From contig JAJUIK010000010.1 of NCBI GenBank assembly GCA_029267635.1, forward strand, positions 16,887 through 80,886: a stretch of 64,000 bases of DNA, in the 5' to 3' direction. The position numbers and the translations under genes were made by a program. The stretch comes from Moraxellaceae bacterium (lineage in GTDB: Bacteria; Pseudomonadota; Gammaproteobacteria; Pseudomonadales; Moraxellaceae). The notes beneath the pieces are model-generated. The model was given only the letters and a program-made list of their open reading frames with translations, was not told the origin of the DNA and made no database searches. How positions within the stretch are numbered: position 1 is the first letter of the stretch; each line of letters begins with the position of its first letter. This document shows, one piece after another, positions 24,170-35,469 of the stretch.

Positions 24170-25240
24170 TTAACGTACTCGCTGCAGCAAATAACCACCA
24201 GCAATAAACATCAGCACAATCGGAATAAACACAAACCATGCCGGTGATGGTGAATATACCAGACTGGCATAGCCCAAGAAGTCCTGCAGATAAAAGAAGC
24301 CCAGACCGATAAACAATGCAATCACCAGACGGAAGCCCATGGATTGCTGACGTAACGGTCCAAAAATAAATGAACAGGCAATCAGAACCAGTGCAATCAA
24401 TGCAAAGGGAGAGGCCACTTTTTGCCAGAAGGCCAGCTGATAGGTTTTCGGCACTTGGCTGTATTCATGCATATAACGCATAAAACTTACCAGCTGACTT
24501 GGTGACAGGTCTTCAGGATCAATCGTCACCATATGTACATATTTCGGTTGCAGCGCCAACGCCAAAGCCTGTTCGGCTGCCTGGTTACGAATGGCATTGC
24601 CCGTTGGCACAATATTGATCTGCTCAGCCGTTTGCAGGTTCCAGCGACCTTCCGTGACAAACTGCCCCTGCTGGGCATTCAGTAACGATTGCAAACGATA
24701 GTTCTGGTCAAAATCCACGACCTGCACATTGCGCAACGTGCCTTGCGAATTGGCATAATCGATATAGATAAAACGCTGACCTTCACGGGTCCAGTAGCCT
24801 TTCACTTCGCCCAGCTCGGCAACACTTTGATGGCTTTTGACGCTCTTGGCCTGTTCATTGGTATAAGGAATGACCCATTCACTCAAGGCAAAAGACAAGA
24901 CCACTAATAACATCGCAGAACGCACCACCCAGCCGACAATCCGCCACAAGCTGATGCCAACCGAACGCATGATGATCAGTTCACTGTTGGATGCCATGGT
25001 TCCCAGGCCCAGTACCGCCCCCATTAAGGCTGAAATTGGCAGAATTTCATACAGATAACGCGGTGCCCCCCACAACACATACAGCAGGGCTTGCCAGGCG
25101 TTATAATTTTCATTCAGATCACTGAGTTCACCGAGATAGGTAAACAGAATTTGTAACAGGGCCAGCACAGCTGTTGCCCCCAACATGGCAAGCGCAGTGG
25201 TTTTGGTCACATGTTTAGCGACTATTCGACGTGCGAACAT
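24170..25240 (-). CDS. lptG: LPS export ABC transporter permease LptG
   Basis: YjgP/YjgQ family; tandem with lptF. Confidence 0.92.
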   Translation of the reverse strand: MFARRIVAKHVTKTTALAMLGATAVLALLQILFTYLGELSDLNENYNAWQALLYVLWGAPRYLYEILPISALMGAVLGLGTMASNSELIIMRSVGISLWRIVGWVVRSAMLLVVLSFALSEWVIPYTNEQAKSVKSHQSVAELGEVKGYWTREGQRFIYIDYANSQGTLRNVQVVDFDQNYRLQSLLNAQQGQFVTEGRWNLQTAEQINIVPTGNAIRNQAAEQALALALQPKYVHMVTIDPEDLSPSQLVSFMRYMHEYSQVPKTYQLAFWQKVASPFALIALVLIACSFIFGPLRQQSMGFRLVIALFIGLGFFYLQDFLGYASLVYSPSPAWFVFIPIVLMFIAGGYLLQRVR

Positions 25241-25242
25241 TA

Positions 25243-26367
25243 TTAAGACCTCACTCGCTCAATGTGTTTCTGAATTTTGGGTGCCAATTTCTGTTTGCGG
25301 GAAAAAACTGCCGCAGCAATCGCATAGGCGATCAATACCGCGGGATAGGCCCAAATGCCCAGTTCATCCTTGCTGATGCGGGTTTTAATCGCCATCAGGG
25401 CGACAATCAGACTGGCAAAAATCAGGATCGCTGGGAATAAGCGGAAATAACGTCCTTGCCGCGGGTTGACTTCCGACAGGGCCACCGCCAGCATCAAAGC
25501 CACGATCAGGGCAAAAGGCACAAAAATCCGCCAGCCCAACTCACTGGCCACCACTGGATCCTGGCGGTTCTTCCACAGCTTGCTGGTGGACAATCCTTCG
25601 ACTTCAGCACTTTCAAACTGGGCGGCTTTGTCATTTTCCAGACGCAAACGGTAGCTGGCAAATTCGGCCTGTGAATATTGCGGTTTCCCCGGATAAATCT
25701 CATAACGGCGACCTTCCACCAGATCGACTACATTGGCGGTATCATTGGCCACTTCAACCCGGGTGGCTTCACGGGCCAGAATCATCACATCCGGTTTGCC
25801 CGGATTCTCGGCACGCTGATAGAAAAAGATATCTTTTAGATTCTTGCGGTCATCAGACAGATCACCGGCATAAATGGTATAAGGTCCCGAGGAAATAAAT
25901 TCTTTCGGCCGGACCAAATCAAAACCGGTCCGTACCGCTTGCTGAGTGGTGAGCTCTTCAAACTGACGCAATCCCCATGGCGACATCCACAGCATCAAGC
26001 CGCTTTGCACCAGCATATACACCAGAGCCAGTGGAATCAGTTTGTGTCCCAATTGATGCCGGCTCAAGCCACTGCTGTTCAGCACGGCCATTTCATGATC
26101 GACATACAAACGGCCAAATACCAGCATCAGACCAATAAAAAATCCCAAAGGCAAAATCAGGGTCAGAAATTCCGGCATACGGTAGCCGATAATGCTGAAT
26201 AGAATACTGGCATCCAGACGGCCTTGTGCAGCCACGCCAAAATACTTGATCAGCCGGCCACCCATCATGATTAAGGTCAATAAGGCAATGACCACCACTG
26301 AAGTAGACACAACTTGCTTGACGAGATAACGCCGAATAATCAAATTAATTCTTCCAAAAGGGTTCAT
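25243..26367 (-). CDS. lptF: LPS export ABC transporter permease LptF
   Basis: YjgP/YjgQ family; tandem with lptG. Confidence 0.92.
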   Translation of the reverse strand: MNPFGRINLIIRRYLVKQVVSTSVVVIALLTLIMMGGRLIKYFGVAAQGRLDASILFSIIGYRMPEFLTLILPLGFFIGLMLVFGRLYVDHEMAVLNSSGLSRHQLGHKLIPLALVYMLVQSGLMLWMSPWGLRQFEELTTQQAVRTGFDLVRPKEFISSGPYTIYAGDLSDDRKNLKDIFFYQRAENPGKPDVMILAREATRVEVANDTANVVDLVEGRRYEIYPGKPQYSQAEFASYRLRLENDKAAQFESAEVEGLSTSKLWKNRQDPVVASELGWRIFVPFALIVALMLAVALSEVNPRQGRYFRLFPAILIFASLIVALMAIKTRISKDELGIWAYPAVLIAYAIAAAVFSRKQKLAPKIQKHIERVRS

Positions 26368-26499
26368 CAGGACTAGCGCTAGTTTACCCGAATGTCAAAA
26401 ATATAAAACCTATCGCGGTGTTGCACATTGCAACTCTATCCAAGGAAATGTTTCAATGGTCTAATGATTTGCAAACCTTTATAAGGCCTGAATAGCGCA

Positions 26500-27948
26500 A
26501 TGAAACTGACAATCAATACCTCCTTCCCTGCGAATAGCTCTAGCCAATCTCTGTTGATCTTTGTGGATGCCGAGCAGCTGCAGACTGCTGCCACCACCTA
26601 TCAAATCAATGAATTAGAAACATTAATTGAAGCGACTCAGTTTAAAGCCGGTTTCAATGAGAACCTGCCTTTACTGGGAAAAATTGCCGCTGCGCCGAAT
26701 GCGGCCCTGATCGGTTTGGACAAAGCTGCCGAGCTCAAACCAGCCAAACTGGCCAAACTGGTACAAACGTTGCTGCAAGCGGTACAAAAGAAATTTAAGC
26801 ATATCAGCATCGATATTTCGGCGCTGCCTGAGTCCCTGCACAAACTATTTGCCTTGAACCTGACACAAACCGGCTATGGCTTTGACGAATTCAAGAGCAA
26901 GAAAAACGAATTTATCCTGGAACAGATTGATCTGATTGCAGTACAAAGCCCGCTGGATGCAGCCCAACTGGAACTGATCCATGCCATCCAGTCCGGTCAA
27001 AGTCTGGCACGTGACCTCGGCAACCGTCCGGGCAATATCTGCTTCCCGGAATATCTGGCGGAACAGGCACAATCGCTGGCGGCCGAATTCCCGGACTTGC
27101 TCAAGGTGACAGTGCTGGATGAACAGCAAATGACGGCACTGGGCATGCATGCCTTTTTAGCAGTAAGCAAAGGTTCGGACCGTCCGGGCCGTATCATTAC
27201 GATTGAATATCAAAACCAGCTGGAACAAGCACCTGTGGTGCTGGTCGGTAAAGGCATTACCTTTGATACCGGTGGTATTTCACTCAAACCAGGTCTGGGC
27301 ATGGATGAAATGAAATTTGATATGTGTGGTGCGGCTTCCGTGTTGGGGACCATGCGTGCCTTATGTGAATCACAGTTACCGATTCACGTGGTTGGCACCA
27401 TTGCCACCGCGGAAAACATGCCATCTGGCCATGCCACCCGTCCGGGTGATATTGTCACCAGCATGAGCGGTCAAACCATTGAAATCCTTAATACCGATGC
27501 TGAAGGCCGTCTGGTGTTGTGCGACACTCTGACCTATGTGAAACGTTTTGATCCGGCGGTGGTGATTGATATTGCTACACTCACGGGTGCCTGTGTAGTG
27601 GCACTGGGTAAAGTGCTGAGCGGCCTGTTCTCGCCAGATGATGAACTGGCCAATGAAATCAGTATCGCTGGCGAACAGAGTTTTGACCGCGTCTGGCGCA
27701 TGCCGGTAATAGAGGATTATCAGGAATTATTAGACTCCCCATTTGCCGACATTGCCAACATTGGGGGGCCAACTGCAGGATCAGTGACGGCAGCCTGCTT
27801 CTTGCAACGCTTTACCCGTGACTATCGCTGGGCACACCTAGATGTCGCCGGTACAGCATGGTTATCAGGTACGGCCAAAGGGGCCACCGGTCGTCCAGTA
27901 CCGCTCTTGATGCAATTCCTGGCCAACCGTGCGATGAAGAATGACTAA
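26500..27948 (+). CDS. pepA: Leucyl aminopeptidase (M17)
   Basis: [12 protein letters not shown] signature; [16 protein letters not shown]. Confidence 0.95.
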   Translation: MKLTINTSFPANSSSQSLLIFVDAEQLQTAATTYQINELETLIEATQFKAGFNENLPLLGKIAAAPNAALIGLDKAAELKPAKLAKLVQTLLQAVQKKFKHISIDISALPESLHKLFALNLTQTGYGFDEFKSKKNEFILEQIDLIAVQSPLDAAQLELIHAIQSGQSLARDLGNRPGNICFPEYLAEQAQSLAAEFPDLLKVTVLDEQQMTALGMHAFLAVSKGSDRPGRIITIEYQNQLEQAPVVLVGKGITFDTGGISLKPGLGMDEMKFDMCGAASVLGTMRALCESQLPIHVVGTIATAENMPSGHATRPGDIVTSMSGQTIEILNTDAEGRLVLCDTLTYVKRFDPAVVIDIATLTGACVVALGKVLSGLFSPDDELANEISIAGEQSFDRVWRMPVIEDYQELLDSPFADIANIGGPTAGSVTAACFLQRFTRDYRWAHLDVAGTAWLSGTAKGATGRPVPLLMQFLANRAMKND

Positions 27949-28348
27949 CGTCAGCTTTTATCTGTTTGAAAAAAGCCCTGAACGGCAAGTGGATAGTACT
28001 TGCCGTTTATGTCGCAAGTTACTGCCGAAACAGGGAAAAATCTGGCTGCACTGTCCCGATCCAGCCTTACAGCAGCAACTGGATGAGCGCCTGTGGAATT
28101 TTGATCCAAGCAGTTTTATCCCGCATGGCATTGAGCAACCGGATACACCGGTGTGTATTTCACCGAAATTACCGGATTCGCCAGAATGGCTAGTATTTAA
28201 TTTTCACCATCAGGCACTTGAACAAACGGAAAAATTTAGTCACATTATTGAAATTATCGAAAATAACGAAGCCGCCAAACAGGTCGGCCGAGAAAAATTC
28301 AAGCAATATCGCCGTTTGGGTATTCAACCACGAACATTTAAACTATAA
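27941..28348 (+). CDS. holC: DNA polymerase III subunit chi
   Basis: 135 aa HolC-like; overlaps pepA 3' end by 8 bp. Confidence 0.88.
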   Translation: MTNVSFYLFEKSPERQVDSTCRLCRKLLPKQGKIWLHCPDPALQQQLDERLWNFDPSSFIPHGIEQPDTPVCISPKLPDSPEWLVFNFHHQALEQTEKFSHIIEIIENNEAAKQVGREKFKQYRRLGIQPRTFKL

Positions 28349-28380
28349 ACAGGCAAAAACTGAGCTCAGCAAGGAGAGAT

Positions 28381-29004
28381 GTGGTGGCATTAAACGTAGG
28401 CCAGGATTTTAAACAGCGTTGGCTGCAGGTGCCTGAAGCGGTACGGCAGGCTTTTCTTGATGACCTCGGCCGCATCCGTGACCTGCTTAATCCAACTGGC
28501 GATGTACAGCAATGGCTGGCAGCGGATCAGATTGCCCAGCAAGCTTCCGAGCAGAAAATTGAAACCGCCTATGCTCATCTTAAAGCTGAACTGATCGAAC
28601 AGGCACGGATTCGCCGGCAACTGAATCTGGAAAAATCTCTGGAAACTAAACGTGCCGCCCAAGCCGCGTATGCCGAAGCCCTGCAACAGGACGAATTACA
28701 GCACTTTAGCCAACAAACCACTACCCTGCTTCAGTTGCGCAGCCAGCTGGATCAGGAAATTGAAGCTTATACCGCCCGTTACCAGCAGAATCCCGAACAT
28801 CCAAGCATCGATTATAGTCGCCCCCACCGTCTGGCCATTACGGATGAGCAGATTCTGTCCGAGCTGGAAAGTGTCCGTATTCGTCTGGAACTCGAAGCGG
28901 AAACCCTCATTGAACAATCTGTAGAAGCCTTCCGTGCCAAACTGCAAGCAGCGGCCCAAGAAGAAATTGCCTATATTCTGCAAAATTCCAAATTTTCCGA
29001 CTAA
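28381..29004 (+). CDS. Conserved hypothetical, predicted coiled-coil/helical protein
   Basis: 207 aa; strong RBS AAGGAG before GTG start; Gln/Glu/Ala-rich helices; third gene after pepA-holC. Confidence 0.8.
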   Translation: MVALNVGQDFKQRWLQVPEAVRQAFLDDLGRIRDLLNPTGDVQQWLAADQIAQQASEQKIETAYAHLKAELIEQARIRRQLNLEKSLETKRAAQAAYAEALQQDELQHFSQQTTTLLQLRSQLDQEIEAYTARYQQNPEHPSIDYSRPHRLAITDEQILSELESVRIRLELEAETLIEQSVEAFRAKLQAAAQEEIAYILQNSKFSD

Positions 29005-29159
29005 ATGATCAAAACATCATTTGACCATTTTTTAAAATCCACCCCCTGAATGTCATCAAATTGACATAAAAATGTAACACCATAGTCACATCTTTAAATC
29101 ATCTTTTTAAAGATCATGCAGTTAGCATGTGATAAAAAAGTAGCATGAGGAAGAAGATT

Positions 29160-29381
29160 ATGGACTTATTGACTCAAATCTCGAAACGAATTGCCAAATT
29201 GAATTCTGGAGAGAAATGGACAATATCCGCTCAAGACTTATTGCTCAGCCGTACGGATTTTCAATCTATTTCGGTGTATCTCTCCCGTAAGGCGGCAGAA
29301 AAAGGAGACTTTTCGGTTTCCACTCCCGAAAGCCTGACACCTTGGTATGGCAATACGTCTTTTACCATTATTAAACATTAA
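29160..29381 (+). CDS. Small hypothetical protein (73 aa)
   Basis: MDLLTQISKRIAKLNSGEKWTISAQDLLL...; RBS-like GAGGAAG upstream. Confidence 0.6.
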   Translation: MDLLTQISKRIAKLNSGEKWTISAQDLLLSRTDFQSISVYLSRKAAEKGDFSVSTPESLTPWYGNTSFTIIKH

Positions 29382-29434
29382 AAAAGACAGAGGGTGAGAT
29401 AGCTCATTGCGATGGGCTATCTCTCATTGAATGA

Positions 29435-30094
29435 TTATTTTAAAAAGCCATTTTCAGCTAAAAAGCTCATACTGATTTTTGATTCATGGTGTGTATCAGC
29501 GGCTTTATCGCCCAGCAATAAACGCTCGATATAACGTGCCAACACATCCACTTCGAGATTAACCTTACTGCCCACTTTCCAGGTACCAATATTGGTGCGT
29601 TCTGCGGTATGCGGGATCAGGTTCAAACTCAGAATATTGCCACGCAAATAGTTAATGGTCAGGCTGATGCCATCGACCGTCACCGAGCCTTTTTCAGCAA
29701 GATACTTGGCAATTTCAGTCGGTGCGGTCACTTCAAAATACAGGGATCGTGCATCTTCACGCACCAGAGTAATTTCGCCCACTGCGTCGACATGGCCACT
29801 GACAATATGGCCTCCGAAACGTGTGGTTGGCAGCATGGCCTTTTCCACATTGACCGGCTGACCGACTTTCCATTGTCCGAGCGTCGTGCGGTTCAGACTT
29901 TCACGTGACACATCAGCCGCATACCAATTATCGCCCCACTCGATCACGGTCAGGCAAATGCCGTTGGTGGCAATCGAATCGCCTAAATGCACATCTGACA
30001 TATCCAGATCAGTCTGGATGCGTAAACGGATATCACCGCCCACACTTTGCAGGCTTTCAACTTTGCCGAGGCTTTCAATAATCCCTGTAAACAT
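29435..30094 (-). CDS. ribE: Riboflavin synthase (alpha subunit)
   Basis: MFTGIIESLGKVESLQ...; two lumazine-binding repeats. Confidence 0.94.
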   Translation of the reverse strand: MFTGIIESLGKVESLQSVGGDIRLRIQTDLDMSDVHLGDSIATNGICLTVIEWGDNWYAADVSRESLNRTTLGQWKVGQPVNVEKAMLPTTRFGGHIVSGHVDAVGEITLVREDARSLYFEVTAPTEIAKYLAEKGSVTVDGISLTINYLRGNILSLNLIPHTAERTNIGTWKVGSKVNLEVDVLARYIERLLLGDKAADTHHESKISMSFLAENGFLK

Positions 30095-30119
30095 AACAAC
30101 GCTCTCTATGGGTTTGAAT

Positions 30120-31412
30120 TTACCATAAGGCCAATTGGGTGCTGACACCTGAGGTATCGACACCACCGAGTTCGGCAAAATGATAAAGTTGTCCTAATAA
30201 TTGACGTAACGGTGGCCCTGCCTTGGCATGGGTATCGGTAATCACAATAAATTCCAGTACGCGTGCGCGCTCTGACTGACGCTGTTTACTGACCCGATAA
30301 CGCGGCACATCCTGCGTTAACAAGGTGACTTTACCACGTGCCAGATTGGCCTTGAGCAAATCCTGTGGCGAAATATTGCCATCAGTGGAATAACTGGTCA
30401 GGATGTAACGGGCATTAATGGTAGACAATAACTTCTCATACGCTTCTTTGGCATATTTTGAGGAATTATAAGGACTTGGTCGTTCTTTACGCCACGCCCG
30501 GTCAATCCCGCTTTTATAGCCTTTGGTATCCGGACTCGGCAAGTCCACCTGATCCCACAAGGTTAACGCGTTCAGTACATGATAGTTACTGCTATAAGCA
30601 TGCTGGTTATACGGTGGATCAAGATAGGCCACATCGACCTCGAAACCGCTCATCTGGTTCGCAAGATGCTGGGCATCCACACACCACATTTCCGCTGCCG
30701 GACGTTTCGGGTCGCCGATTTCACAAAAACGGCTTGGAGTCAGCCATAATAAAGACTCGATCCGCTCCAGCGCGGTCTGGGTTTTTCCGCCCCAGCCATG
30801 GTGGAAACTTTTGAATACACCACTGGTATTACTGACAAAACTGGCAGAATAGAGCAATGGTGCCAACAAGGCACTCATTTCCACATCATCAATCGCCCCT
30901 TGTGCCTGCCAGGTGGCAATCTGCTGGCGGATGGCATCAATGCGCATGCCATTACGGCGTTTGAAGAACAACCGGTCACGTGTCGGGTCATAAACCTCAT
31001 CATTACGCGGGCATAGATTGTGCGTCACCCAACCTTTGACTTCCGGCAAACGGTTCAAATAGTCAATAGCTTTCTGATAGCCACCGAGCTCCTTAAACGC
31101 AGGTGCATCCACGCAGGATAAAATTGCGTTGTTCAGCGCATGGCTATAAGGTTCCCAGTCATTGGCAATCACCCGGTAGCCATTTTGCCGGGCCAGACGT
31201 GAAACCACACCACTCCCGGCAAAGAAATCCGCAAAAATCGGCGCACGCTTAGCTTTGGGATTAAGCGTTCCAGTGATTTCCAGAGCTTCCAGAATCAGAT
31301 GCAGCAATCGGCGTTTGTTGCCCAGATAAGGTACTAGCTGGTGAAAAAGGTATTCATCCGTCGTGCGCGCTGCATGGCGACGTTTGTGATAAACCGAAGA
31401 CTCTGGATTCAT
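30120..31412 (-). CDS. D12-class N6-adenine DNA methyltransferase (probable Acinetobacter AamA-type)
   Basis: PYLGNKRRLL, ADFFAGSGVVSRLA (motif I), VAYLDPPYNQHAY (DPPY motif IV); overlaps ribD end by 4 bp. Confidence 0.88.
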   Translation of the reverse strand: MNPESSVYHKRRHAARTTDEYLFHQLVPYLGNKRRLLHLILEALEITGTLNPKAKRAPIFADFFAGSGVVSRLARQNGYRVIANDWEPYSHALNNAILSCVDAPAFKELGGYQKAIDYLNRLPEVKGWVTHNLCPRNDEVYDPTRDRLFFKRRNGMRIDAIRQQIATWQAQGAIDDVEMSALLAPLLYSASFVSNTSGVFKSFHHGWGGKTQTALERIESLLWLTPSRFCEIGDPKRPAAEMWCVDAQHLANQMSGFEVDVAYLDPPYNQHAYSSNYHVLNALTLWDQVDLPSPDTKGYKSGIDRAWRKERPSPYNSSKYAKEAYEKLLSTINARYILTSYSTDGNISPQDLLKANLARGKVTLLTQDVPRYRVSKQRQSERARVLEFIVITDTHAKAGPPLRQLLGQLYHFAELGGVDTSGVSTQLALW

Positions 31413-32494
31413 ATTGTCTCTTGCGTAGGGATTAGCCTTAAGCGTAAGTCATCCCCTACTTGGGTAAACTGCTCAAATTTGAAACGAAGCTGCTCGGCCA
31501 GACGGATCAGGTCAGCATTAAACATGGCACGTGCCGATTGCCCCAATAAGGTCGGTGCCACATAATAGATCATTTCATCGACCAAATGATCCTGTAAAAA
31601 GGCGGTAGATAAAGTCGAACCGGCTTCCACCAGCACATCATAAATTTGGTAATGCTGAGATAAGGTCTGTAACAGGGCTTTTAAAGGCTGAATCTCCAAC
31701 TGGATGACCCCTAAATCGGCCAATTCCTGACGAAATGGCCCCATAACCATCACGGTTTCCGGCTGTTGCAATATTTTGGCACTTAATGGCAAACGACCCT
31801 GACGGTCTAGAACTACCCGTTTCGGTTGTACGATTGTTTCCAGATCCGTATTGGGTAATTCACGCACATTGAGTTGGCAATCATCCGTCAATACCGTATC
31901 AATACCCGTGATCACAGCACCGGAAATCGCACGCCAATGTTGCACATCCTGACGGGCAGCGGGTCCGGTGATCCATTTCGACTCTCCCGACGCCATTGCG
32001 GTACGACCATCGAGACTGGCGGCAATTTTTAAGCGCACATACGGCAACCCGGTTGCCATAGCCTTCAGAAAGCCAAAATTCAAGGCATGTGCTTGCTGTT
32101 GTAAAACCCCAACTTCGACTTCAATGCCGGCATCACGCAGAATCTGCACGCCTTTTCCAGCCACCAGAGGATTAGGGTCTGGACAGGCCACTACCACTTT
32201 TTTCAGCTGGGCTTTGACCAGTGCTTCTGCACAAGGCGGAGTCCGGCCATAATGTGCACAAGGTTCCAGTGTGACATAAGCGGTCGCCCCTTGCGCCTGC
32301 TTACCCGCCTGGCGCAAGGCAAAAACTTCAGCATGCGGTTGCCCTGCTTTGGGGTGAAACCCTTCACCAATCACCTGTCCATCTTTAACGATGACACAGC
32401 CGACATTCGGGTTCGGTTTGGTGGAATACTGTCCACGTTGGGCCAGTTCAATTGCCCGTTGCATCCAGTATTGATCTTGTGTCAGCTCAGACAT
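31409..32494 (-). CDS. ribD: Bifunctional diaminohydroxyphosphoribosylaminopyrimidine deaminase/reductase
   Basis: HAEVFALRQAG...YVTLEPCAHYGRTPPCAEAL deaminase motif. Confidence 0.95.
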   Translation of the reverse strand: MSELTQDQYWMQRAIELAQRGQYSTKPNPNVGCVIVKDGQVIGEGFHPKAGQPHAEVFALRQAGKQAQGATAYVTLEPCAHYGRTPPCAEALVKAQLKKVVVACPDPNPLVAGKGVQILRDAGIEVEVGVLQQQAHALNFGFLKAMATGLPYVRLKIAASLDGRTAMASGESKWITGPAARQDVQHWRAISGAVITGIDTVLTDDCQLNVRELPNTDLETIVQPKRVVLDRQGRLPLSAKILQQPETVMVMGPFRQELADLGVIQLEIQPLKALLQTLSQHYQIYDVLVEAGSTLSTAFLQDHLVDEMIYYVAPTLLGQSARAMFNADLIRLAEQLRFKFEQFTQVGDDLRLRLIPTQETI

Positions 32495-32506
32495 CTTTAT
32501 TCCCAA

Positions 32507-32959
32507 TTAGCGCTGTTGCATTTGTTCAATTTGACGGCGGAAGGCTTCTACATCCTGAAAGTCCTGATAGACTGAAGCGAAACGGACATAGGCCACGTGA
32601 TCTAGCGCATACAGCGCCTGCATGACAATTTCACCAATCACCCGTGACTTGACATCACGCTCACCCAAACGTCGAATCTGCAACTGGATATCGCTCAATA
32701 CGGTTTCGATCTGTTCCTGCGTGACCGGACGTTTTTGCAAGGCATGCATCAGCGAGCGGCGCAACTTGGCTTCATCAAAAGGCTCATTTTTACCATCGGA
32801 CTTGATGACACGCGGCATCACGACTTCGTAACTTTCAAAGGTAGTAAAGCGTTCACCGCAACTGATACATTCCCGACGTCGGCGAATCTGGCAACCTTCG
32901 GCGGCCAAGCGCGAATCGATCACTTTACTGTCTGCAGCGTTGCAAAATGGACAATGCAT
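32507..32959 (-). CDS. nrdR: Transcriptional repressor NrdR
   Basis: [17 protein letters not shown]...[16 protein letters not shown] zinc ribbon. Confidence 0.97.
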   Translation of the reverse strand: MHCPFCNAADSKVIDSRLAAEGCQIRRRRECISCGERFTTFESYEVVMPRVIKSDGKNEPFDEAKLRRSLMHALQKRPVTQEQIETVLSDIQLQIRRLGERDVKSRVIGEIVMQALYALDHVAYVRFASVYQDFQDVEAFRRQIEQMQQR

Positions 32960-33041
32960 AGCGGTTTAATTGAACACATCCTCAAGGATTCTCGAGTGTA
33001 GCAAAATTTCTCCCATTTGTAGAGAATTACGCTACATATAG

Positions 33042-33070
33042 AAAAAAAACAGCCTTTTCAGGCTGTTTTA
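33042..33070 (-). terminator. Rho-independent terminator after amtB
   Basis: ACAGCC-tgaaaa-GGCTGTTTTTTTT on minus strand. Confidence 0.85.
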
Positions 33071-33098
33071 CACAATATATTGAGATTTGTTTGATTTA

Positions 33099-34496
33099 TT
33101 ACTCTACGCGCTCACCATGTTGACTCAGATCCAATCCCATACGTTCCTCATCTGCAGAAACCCGGATACCGATAGTCAGATCAATCACTTTCAGGATCAC
33201 AAATGTCAGCACGGCACTATAAGCAATCGTTGCCAAAACACCTTCAATTTGCACCCAAAGTTGCATCAACATATTGGTAGGTGCTTTATCCCCCATGATG
33301 AATTCGCTGGCAAATACCGCGGTGAGGATGGCACCTACAATCCCGCCCACACCATGCAGACCAAAAGCATCCAGCGAGTCATCCGCGTTCAGGGCATGTT
33401 TCAGCGCAGTAATCCCCCAGAAGCAAACTACACCACCAATCAGCCCCATGGCCAAAGCGCCACCCACGGTGACAAAGCCTGCTGCCGGTGTAATCACCAC
33501 CAGACCGGCTACCGCACCGGAGGCTGCACCCAATACAGAAGCCTTGCCGCGAACTAGTTTTTCTGTCATTAACCAGGAGATCGCCGCAGCAGCCGCAGCG
33601 ACTTGGGTCACAATCATCGCATAGCTGGCAGAACCGTTAGCACCCAAAGCGGAACCACCGTTAAAACCAAACCAGCCCACCCACAACAAACTCGCGCCCA
33701 GTACAGTCAACGACAGGTTATGGGGTGCCATAGACTCACGGCCCAGTCCGATACGTTTACCCAGCATATAGGCCGCTACCAGACCTGCCACACCCGAGTT
33801 GATATGCACGACTGTACCACCGGCAAAATCAAGGGCGCCATCATTGGCCAGCCAGCCACCGCCCCAGACCCAATGGGTAATCGGCGCATACACAGCAATC
33901 ACCCAAATTGCGATAAAAGCAATAAAAGCGCCAAACTTCATGCGTTCCGCAATCGAACCACTGATAATTGCCACGGTGATGATGGCAAAGGTCATTTGGA
34001 AAATGACAAAGAGAATTTCGGGAATCGTGCCACTTAAAGCATCAGGACCGATGCCGGACAACATCAGCTTATCAAAACCGCCAATAAAGGCATTGCCTTC
34101 CGCAAATGCCAGCGTATAACCGACCGCGACCCAAGCGATACTCACGACTGCAACTGCCACCAGACTATGTGCCATGGTACTGAGGACGTTTTTCTTACGT
34201 ACCATGCCACCATAAAACAACGCCAGCCCGGGAATCGTCATCAACAAGACCAATGCGGTGGAAATCAGGATCCATGCGGTATCCCCGCTATCTAGTTGTG
34301 GTTGTTCTTCTGCAGGTGCGGGTGTTTCGGCAGTCGCTGCAAGGGTAGCATCAGCAGGTGCTGTTACAGCGGTTTGATCGGTTGCAGTGGTACTGATAGT
34401 GGCTGCAACGGGCTCTGAAGCGGTTTCTTCAGCCCATGCGGCTGAACCACCTAACAGCGCACCAGACAAGCTGAGTGCAAGTAGCATTTTTTTCAT
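33099..34496 (-). CDS. amtB: Ammonium transporter AmtB
   Basis: Polytopic Amt family protein with signal peptide and Ala/Pro/Thr-rich N-terminal extension; paired with glnK. Confidence 0.95.
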   Translation of the reverse strand: MKKMLLALSLSGALLGGSAAWAEETASEPVAATISTTATDQTAVTAPADATLAATAETPAPAEEQPQLDSGDTAWILISTALVLLMTIPGLALFYGGMVRKKNVLSTMAHSLVAVAVVSIAWVAVGYTLAFAEGNAFIGGFDKLMLSGIGPDALSGTIPEILFVIFQMTFAIITVAIISGSIAERMKFGAFIAFIAIWVIAVYAPITHWVWGGGWLANDGALDFAGGTVVHINSGVAGLVAAYMLGKRIGLGRESMAPHNLSLTVLGASLLWVGWFGFNGGSALGANGSASYAMIVTQVAAAAAAISWLMTEKLVRGKASVLGAASGAVAGLVVITPAAGFVTVGGALAMGLIGGVVCFWGITALKHALNADDSLDAFGLHGVGGIVGAILTAVFASEFIMGDKAPTNMLMQLWVQIEGVLATIAYSAVLTFVILKVIDLTIGIRVSADEERMGLDLSQHGERVE

Positions 34497-34557
34497 TTAT
34501 GTCCCCCAACTTTTGTTTTTTCTGAGTTATCGAGTACTCAGCAAGCTTCATGCCAAA

Positions 34558-34917
<360 letters not shown>

Positions 34918-35174
34918 TCACCAGTAAGGTTTTATGTTCAATATTCATGCCAAGACTTCTGAAAGTTGGGGAAAACCAGAAGCACTGTGCATGAACTGTC
35001 TTTATAACCTATTTTGTTCTTTGATATGTAGAGCGATTTTCAAAAAATAACCGTTTGCGATGGTCGGAATAACCGATCTGATAAAATCGATTTACTTTGC
35101 TCAGAGGACACTATGGTCGGTGCAACCGCGATGTTACACTGCGGGATAAAAGACCTTAGATGATTGGACTTCTT

Positions 35175-35402
35175 ATGATCGAAACATTATTACAAACCAT
35201 TTTGCAGCAACTGGATCAACCAAAAAAAGATATTGAACATAATTTACGCGCCCTGCTCAGTGAAGCTGTGGCCAAAATGGATCTGGTGACCCAGGAAGAA
35301 CTCGAACGCCAGCAAACTGCCCTCAAAAATGCCCACCAGCGTTTAGACCAGCTCAATGAACAGGTCAAAACTTTAGAAACGCTGCTGCAGAACAAAAAAT
35401 AA
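35175..35402 (+). CDS. ubiK: Ubiquinone biosynthesis accessory factor UbiK (BMFP family)
   Basis: Short helical protein ending in coiled-coil; ahead of comM. Confidence 0.78.
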   Translation: MIETLLQTILQQLDQPKKDIEHNLRALLSEAVAKMDLVTQEELERQQTALKNAHQRLDQLNEQVKTLETLLQNKK

Positions 35403-35469
35403 GCACCAAACAGGTGCAGTGAAAAGACAAACAACGATTAAAAATAAAGCATAATAACGGAACAACAAG

